Part shown: one piece after another, positions 6,042 to 8,360 of the stretch
Layout of the letters: every line of letters begins with the position of its first letter
How positions within the stretch are numbered: the first letter of the stretch is position 1
Source: Desulfuromusa sp.
Lineage (GTDB): Bacteria; Desulfobacterota; Desulfuromonadia; Desulfuromonadales; Geopsychrobacteraceae
Assembly (NCBI GenBank): GCA_029934755.1
Contig: JAOZLQ010000101.1
Location: 1-8,360, forward strand
Direction: 5' to 3'
Length of the DNA stretch: 8,360 nt
Translations under genes and position numbers: made by a program
Notes under the pieces: generated by a model
Told to the model about the DNA's origin: nothing
The model's database searches: none
What the model saw: only the letters and a program-made list of their open reading frames with translations

Positions 6042-8033
6042 TTATTTTAAATAATTCAGTAGTAAATAGATTGTTCCACCCGTGGCCACTGCTGCGCCCA
6101 GAAATAGCGGAATACTGTAGTAAAGATAACGTGCTGTCAGACCATCTTCTGAATGGGTTTCGGTAACGATAAGAGGCCGCCCTTTTTTCTTGCCGATAAC
6201 AATATGCTCTTCCTGTTTTTTACGCTGCTGCTTGTTCTGTAGTGATTCCCGCATAACTTTTTCTTCGACTGCAGCACGGGCAGTATCCCATTCATCAGTA
6301 CTGATTTTACCGTCACCATCAAGATCAAACTGTTGCAAATTTTGCGGGTTCTGTTTCAGTTCGCGCAACGCTTCAATCTTTTTCTCCGTTAGGGTTGGAC
6401 CATCGGCACGTTTGATCGAGGCGTATCCCAGTACATATATAAGGGTGCCATCCACGATAATTTCCTCAACCCATTTATCATCACTGCTGTCATTCAGTCG
6501 CATTAACCCCACTTGTCCGGGTGTCCCTTCCTGTTTTGATCCGGCGCTGACTCGACACCCTGCTGGATTGATTTCTACCTGACCGGTATCATCTTTCAGC
6601 AGGAAAGGGACATTGTCGCTGCTACTGATGCTGCTGACTCGCCATTGATTATTTCGTTCACGGCGGTATTTGGTCAATCGATAAAAAACACAAGGGGTAT
6701 GTGACATGGGTGAAACCAGGGCAAATTTACGAATTGCCTGTCCTTTGATCTCAACCATTCCCATGGCGACAGAACGGACTTTGCTGGTCGGGGTGTTTTC
6801 CATTTGTCGCTTTATGCGTAGAAAATAAAAAGCATACCAGAACATTAACATGGAGATGATAAAAGGGACGGCACCAGAAGCAAAGGCGTGGAAGGCGGCC
6901 TTGTTCAGTAAATCGCTATCATCGACGTTGAGTATAAAACTCATTGTCAGTATCGTAGCGACTCCGGTACCACCAAGCCAGAAGCTTAGTTTAGACCATC
7001 CTGCTCCGGACTTTGCCGGTGGAGGTGATGGAAGACCTGGATCTGCTGTATCTGGGGTTTGACTTGCGGCTTTTTTTTCAGAGCTGGATGCTCTATCAAT
7101 TTCTTCGCTAATTTCTTTGCTAAGAGGCAGGATTTCATCCAATTGACTATCAGCAGCAAGTGCTGGATTTTGCATCAGTATGGCTGCAGTGACAGCTCCG
7201 CTCAGATCATTTTTATCATTCTGTTGAGGAGGAACAATCGGCCCAAATTTTATCAGATCAGCCATCAACCAACCGTAGCGAGCCAGACTGAGCAGGTTCT
7301 GCCGTTGCGTCTCCGGATTTTCCGGATCATCCCTGCGGAGATTGCAGCCAGGCAGGTTGACCAGCCCGAAATCGGTTTGCAGGTGGAATTTTCCGGCATA
7401 TTCCTCGGCCAGCTTGAGAACTTGCTCCAGGTTTTGTTTACTGCTGAGACTTGCTCTCTCTCCCAGCCCTTTTGGATCAAACTTCCCGGGGAAAATACGC
7501 ACTGCATCTTTGACCTGCATCTTTTCATCAAGAAGATAGAGGTCAAGTACCGGTTTGCCCTGCAGGATGATCTTGTGAACTTTATTCTCTTCCAGATGAC
7601 GGATATCATCACGGCCACGATAAGCGTGACTGGAGAGGAGTTGAGTTACACTTTTATCGGCCAGTTCCCCTGTCGTTTCGGCAAAAATTGCCAGGAAGGT
7701 TGCCCCTTTTGGAAAAACCACCTCTTTTTTCTGACAGCCAAAGATAATTCGATCTGAACTGACCTGCAGGTTGCGAATTTTAAGGGGGACAAAACCAGCT
7801 TTGGATGGCTCTACCTGCCAGTGAATGAAACCCGTACCGCGCAGAAATTCTGATATTTTCTCCAGAGTTTCGCGTTTGCCTTTGGTTAGCAGTGATAGCC
7901 CCCGGCCAGTCAGACGTTGGCGACACTGGTAAATGTCGAGCTGATACTTTTGCGACAGCTCTTTGAGAATCTCAGGCAGGTTCTCAGGAGGGGTTTGTTG
8001 CTGTTCAACTATCAGATAATTTATTTGAGACAT
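6042..8033 (-). CDS. GIDE-domain membrane protein with EF-hand, LemA partner
   Basis: A 663-residue protein in distinct segments. Residues 1-260 are soluble and of no family I can name; 1-80 form a small alpha/beta unit and 84-230 contain PVLDLYLLD and DFGLVNLPGC. Residues 300-346 are a low-complexity linker with a PPP triplet (337-339). Two membrane helices follow (about 348-369 and 383-405). The GIDE domain spans about 411-541, with SPMSHTPCVFYRLTKYRRE, a conserved Trp464, PFLLKDDTGQVEINPAG and LIYVLGYASI. A canonical EF-hand loop sits at 570-581 (Asp570, Asp572, Asp574, Gly575, Ile577, Glu581), then a charged helix (585-610) and a third membrane helix (about 636-660). Eukaryotic MUL1/MAPL also places this domain between membrane helices, but the RING finger is absent, so automated names such as E3 ubiquitin ligase would mislead. 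The ATG has no clear Shine-Dalgarno. Its role is unknown; the lemA neighbour implies a joint membrane function. Confidence 0.85.
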   Translation of the reverse strand: MSQINYLIVEQQQTPPENLPEILKELSQKYQLDIYQCRQRLTGRGLSLLTKGKRETLEKISEFLRGTGFIHWQVEPSKAGFVPLKIRNLQVSSDRIIFGCQKKEVVFPKGATFLAIFAETTGELADKSVTQLLSSHAYRGRDDIRHLEENKVHKIILQGKPVLDLYLLDEKMQVKDAVRIFPGKFDPKGLGERASLSSKQNLEQVLKLAEEYAGKFHLQTDFGLVNLPGCNLRRDDPENPETQRQNLLSLARYGWLMADLIKFGPIVPPQQNDKNDLSGAVTAAILMQNPALAADSQLDEILPLSKEISEEIDRASSSEKKAASQTPDTADPGLPSPPPAKSGAGWSKLSFWLGGTGVATILTMSFILNVDDSDLLNKAAFHAFASGAVPFIISMLMFWYAFYFLRIKRQMENTPTSKVRSVAMGMVEIKGQAIRKFALVSPMSHTPCVFYRLTKYRRERNNQWRVSSISSSDNVPFLLKDDTGQVEINPAGCRVSAGSKQEGTPGQVGLMRLNDSSDDKWVEEIIVDGTLIYVLGYASIKRADGPTLTEKKIEALRELKQNPQNLQQFDLDGDGKISTDEWDTARAAVEEKVMRESLQNKQQRKKQEEHIVIGKKKGRPLIVTETHSEDGLTARYLYYSIPLFLGAAVATGGTIYLLLNYLK

Positions 8034-8069
8034 TTTTATTCACAATTCAACAAATTAATAGATTTTGTT

Positions 8070-8098
8070 AATTTACACTATTTAAGAATTTGCATCAA
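8070..8098 (-). promoter_or_regulatory. Weak candidate promoter for the GIDE-lemA pair
   Basis: On the minus strand TTGATG (8093-8098) and TAAATT (8070-8075) are spaced by 17 bp in the AT-rich 97-bp gap upstream of the GIDE gene. Each box matches consensus at 4 of 6 positions. Transcription would start about 30 nt before the ATG. No terminator for the upstream acyltransferase gene is visible here, so read-through from that gene is an equal possibility. Confidence 0.25.
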
Positions 8099-8130
8099 GG
8101 GATAAAACTGGTTGGTCGGATGTGTTTTTA

Positions 8131-8360
8131 CTACAAAGCTAAAAGAAAGGGGGCTTCCAGTAATTGTTTCAGGTAATTCAGAAAACGCGCCCCATCTGCA
8201 CCATTGATTACCCGATGATCGAATCCGAGGACTAAACTTATCATGGGGCAGGGGACAAACTGATTCTGCTGCCAGACCGGTTCCACGTTGACTGTTCCTG
8301 TTCCCAGTATGGCAACCTCCGGCCAATTAATAATCGGGAACAGACTGTCAATCCCCATTC
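8131..8360 (-). CDS. aceF: Dihydrolipoyl acyltransferase (E2), C-terminal end, cut by window edge
   Basis: The last 76 or so residues of a 2-oxo acid dehydrogenase E2 catalytic domain; the 5' part lies beyond the right edge. The segment FPIINWPEVAILGTG, then EPVW, FVP and FDHRVINGADGARF, matches the end of E. coli pyruvate dehydrogenase AceF almost word for word, including the active-site His of DHRxxxG. The usual Asp of DHRVIDG is Asn here, as I recall also for Azotobacter/Pseudomonas AceF. In the complex this enzyme moves acetyl groups from lipoyl-lysine to CoA. The terminal ALLKQLLEAPFLLAL-like hydrophobic tail is typical of the family's C-terminus. An acetoin or branched-chain dehydrogenase E2 is less likely but not excluded from this fragment. 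The first ATG visible near the edge (8358) is internal, not the start. Confidence 0.85.
   Translation of the reverse strand, partial: MGIDSLFPIINWPEVAILGTGTVNVEPVWQQNQFVPCPMISLVLGFDHRVINGADGARFLNYLKQLLEAPFLLAL

Noticed and set aside
7059..7757. Plus-strand open frame of 232 codons opposite the GIDE gene
   Set aside because: It is a shadow of the GIDE coding frame, with no recognisable domain or start signal.
6042..8033. E3 ubiquitin ligase function for the GIDE protein
   Set aside because: No RING finger or other zinc-binding cysteine cluster is present, and no ubiquitin-like or E2-conjugating gene is in the window.
8078..8326. Minus-strand 82-codon frame overlapping the acyltransferase end
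   Set aside because: The adjacent frame carries the E2 active-site motif, so this is an out-of-frame shadow.
8131..8360. Asp to Asn change in the E2 active-site motif as a sign of an inactive enzyme
   Set aside because: As I recall, active AceF proteins of Azotobacter and Pseudomonas also have Asn at this position, and the catalytic His is present.
1..8360. Defence island, prophage, CRISPR array or insertion sequence
   Set aside because: No nuclease, transposase, integrase, Cas or phage structural gene and no regularly spaced direct repeats are visible; gene content is mostly housekeeping.

Overview
All ten genes I can support (plus one more cut by the right edge) lie on the minus strand, so transcription runs from high to low coordinates and nothing convincing is coded on the plus strand. 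The set (Gram-negative type MetC, EfpL/YeiP, a LemA plus GIDE-domain pair, a FmdE-like protein, a short CxxC protein) suggests a Gram-negative proteobacterium sensu lato, most likely Desulfuromonadota (the former Geobacter/Desulfuromonas Deltaproteobacteria). That placement is inferred from family memory, not from a search.

Right end (8360 to 5250): the C-terminal end of a dihydrolipoyl acyltransferase (pyruvate dehydrogenase E2 type) runs in from outside. After 97 bp comes a 663-residue membrane protein with a GIDE domain, a canonical EF-hand loop and at least three membrane helices, but no RING finger. Then follow a 169-bp gap carrying two inverted 21-bp hairpins (a REP/MITE-like repeat) and a LemA-family membrane protein. 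The block ends with a strand-asymmetric hairpin just past the lemA stop. LemA and GIDE proteins are recurrent partners in bacteria, so the pair is probably one functional unit of unknown biochemical role at the membrane.

Middle (5123 to 3867): a short J-domain protein without zinc fingers stands between the LemA/GIDE block and the next promoter. A recognisable sigma70-type promoter at 4497-4524 then starts a run in which a 62-residue CxxC protein is tightly coupled (5 nt gap) to a PaaI-type hotdog thioesterase.

Left end (3799 to 26): efpL (an EF-P paralogue with the diagnostic R33 loop), a CoA-pyrophosphatase-like NUDIX hydrolase, metC (cystathionine beta-lyase), fetB (UPF0014 permease, without its usual ATPase partner in the window) and a FmdE-family protein. 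Gaps are short (19 to 67 nt), so co-transcription is plausible, although the functions are mixed: translation rescue, CoA/nucleotide housekeeping, methionine biosynthesis and metal transport.

Most of the window is ordinary housekeeping. The parts worth a second look are the GIDE/EF-hand protein with LemA, the nested palindrome between them, the small CxxC protein coupled to the thioesterase, and the pairing of an orphan FetB with a FmdE-like protein. No intergenic gap exceeds about 180 bp, and I see no tRNA, rRNA, CRISPR array, transposase or phage gene.
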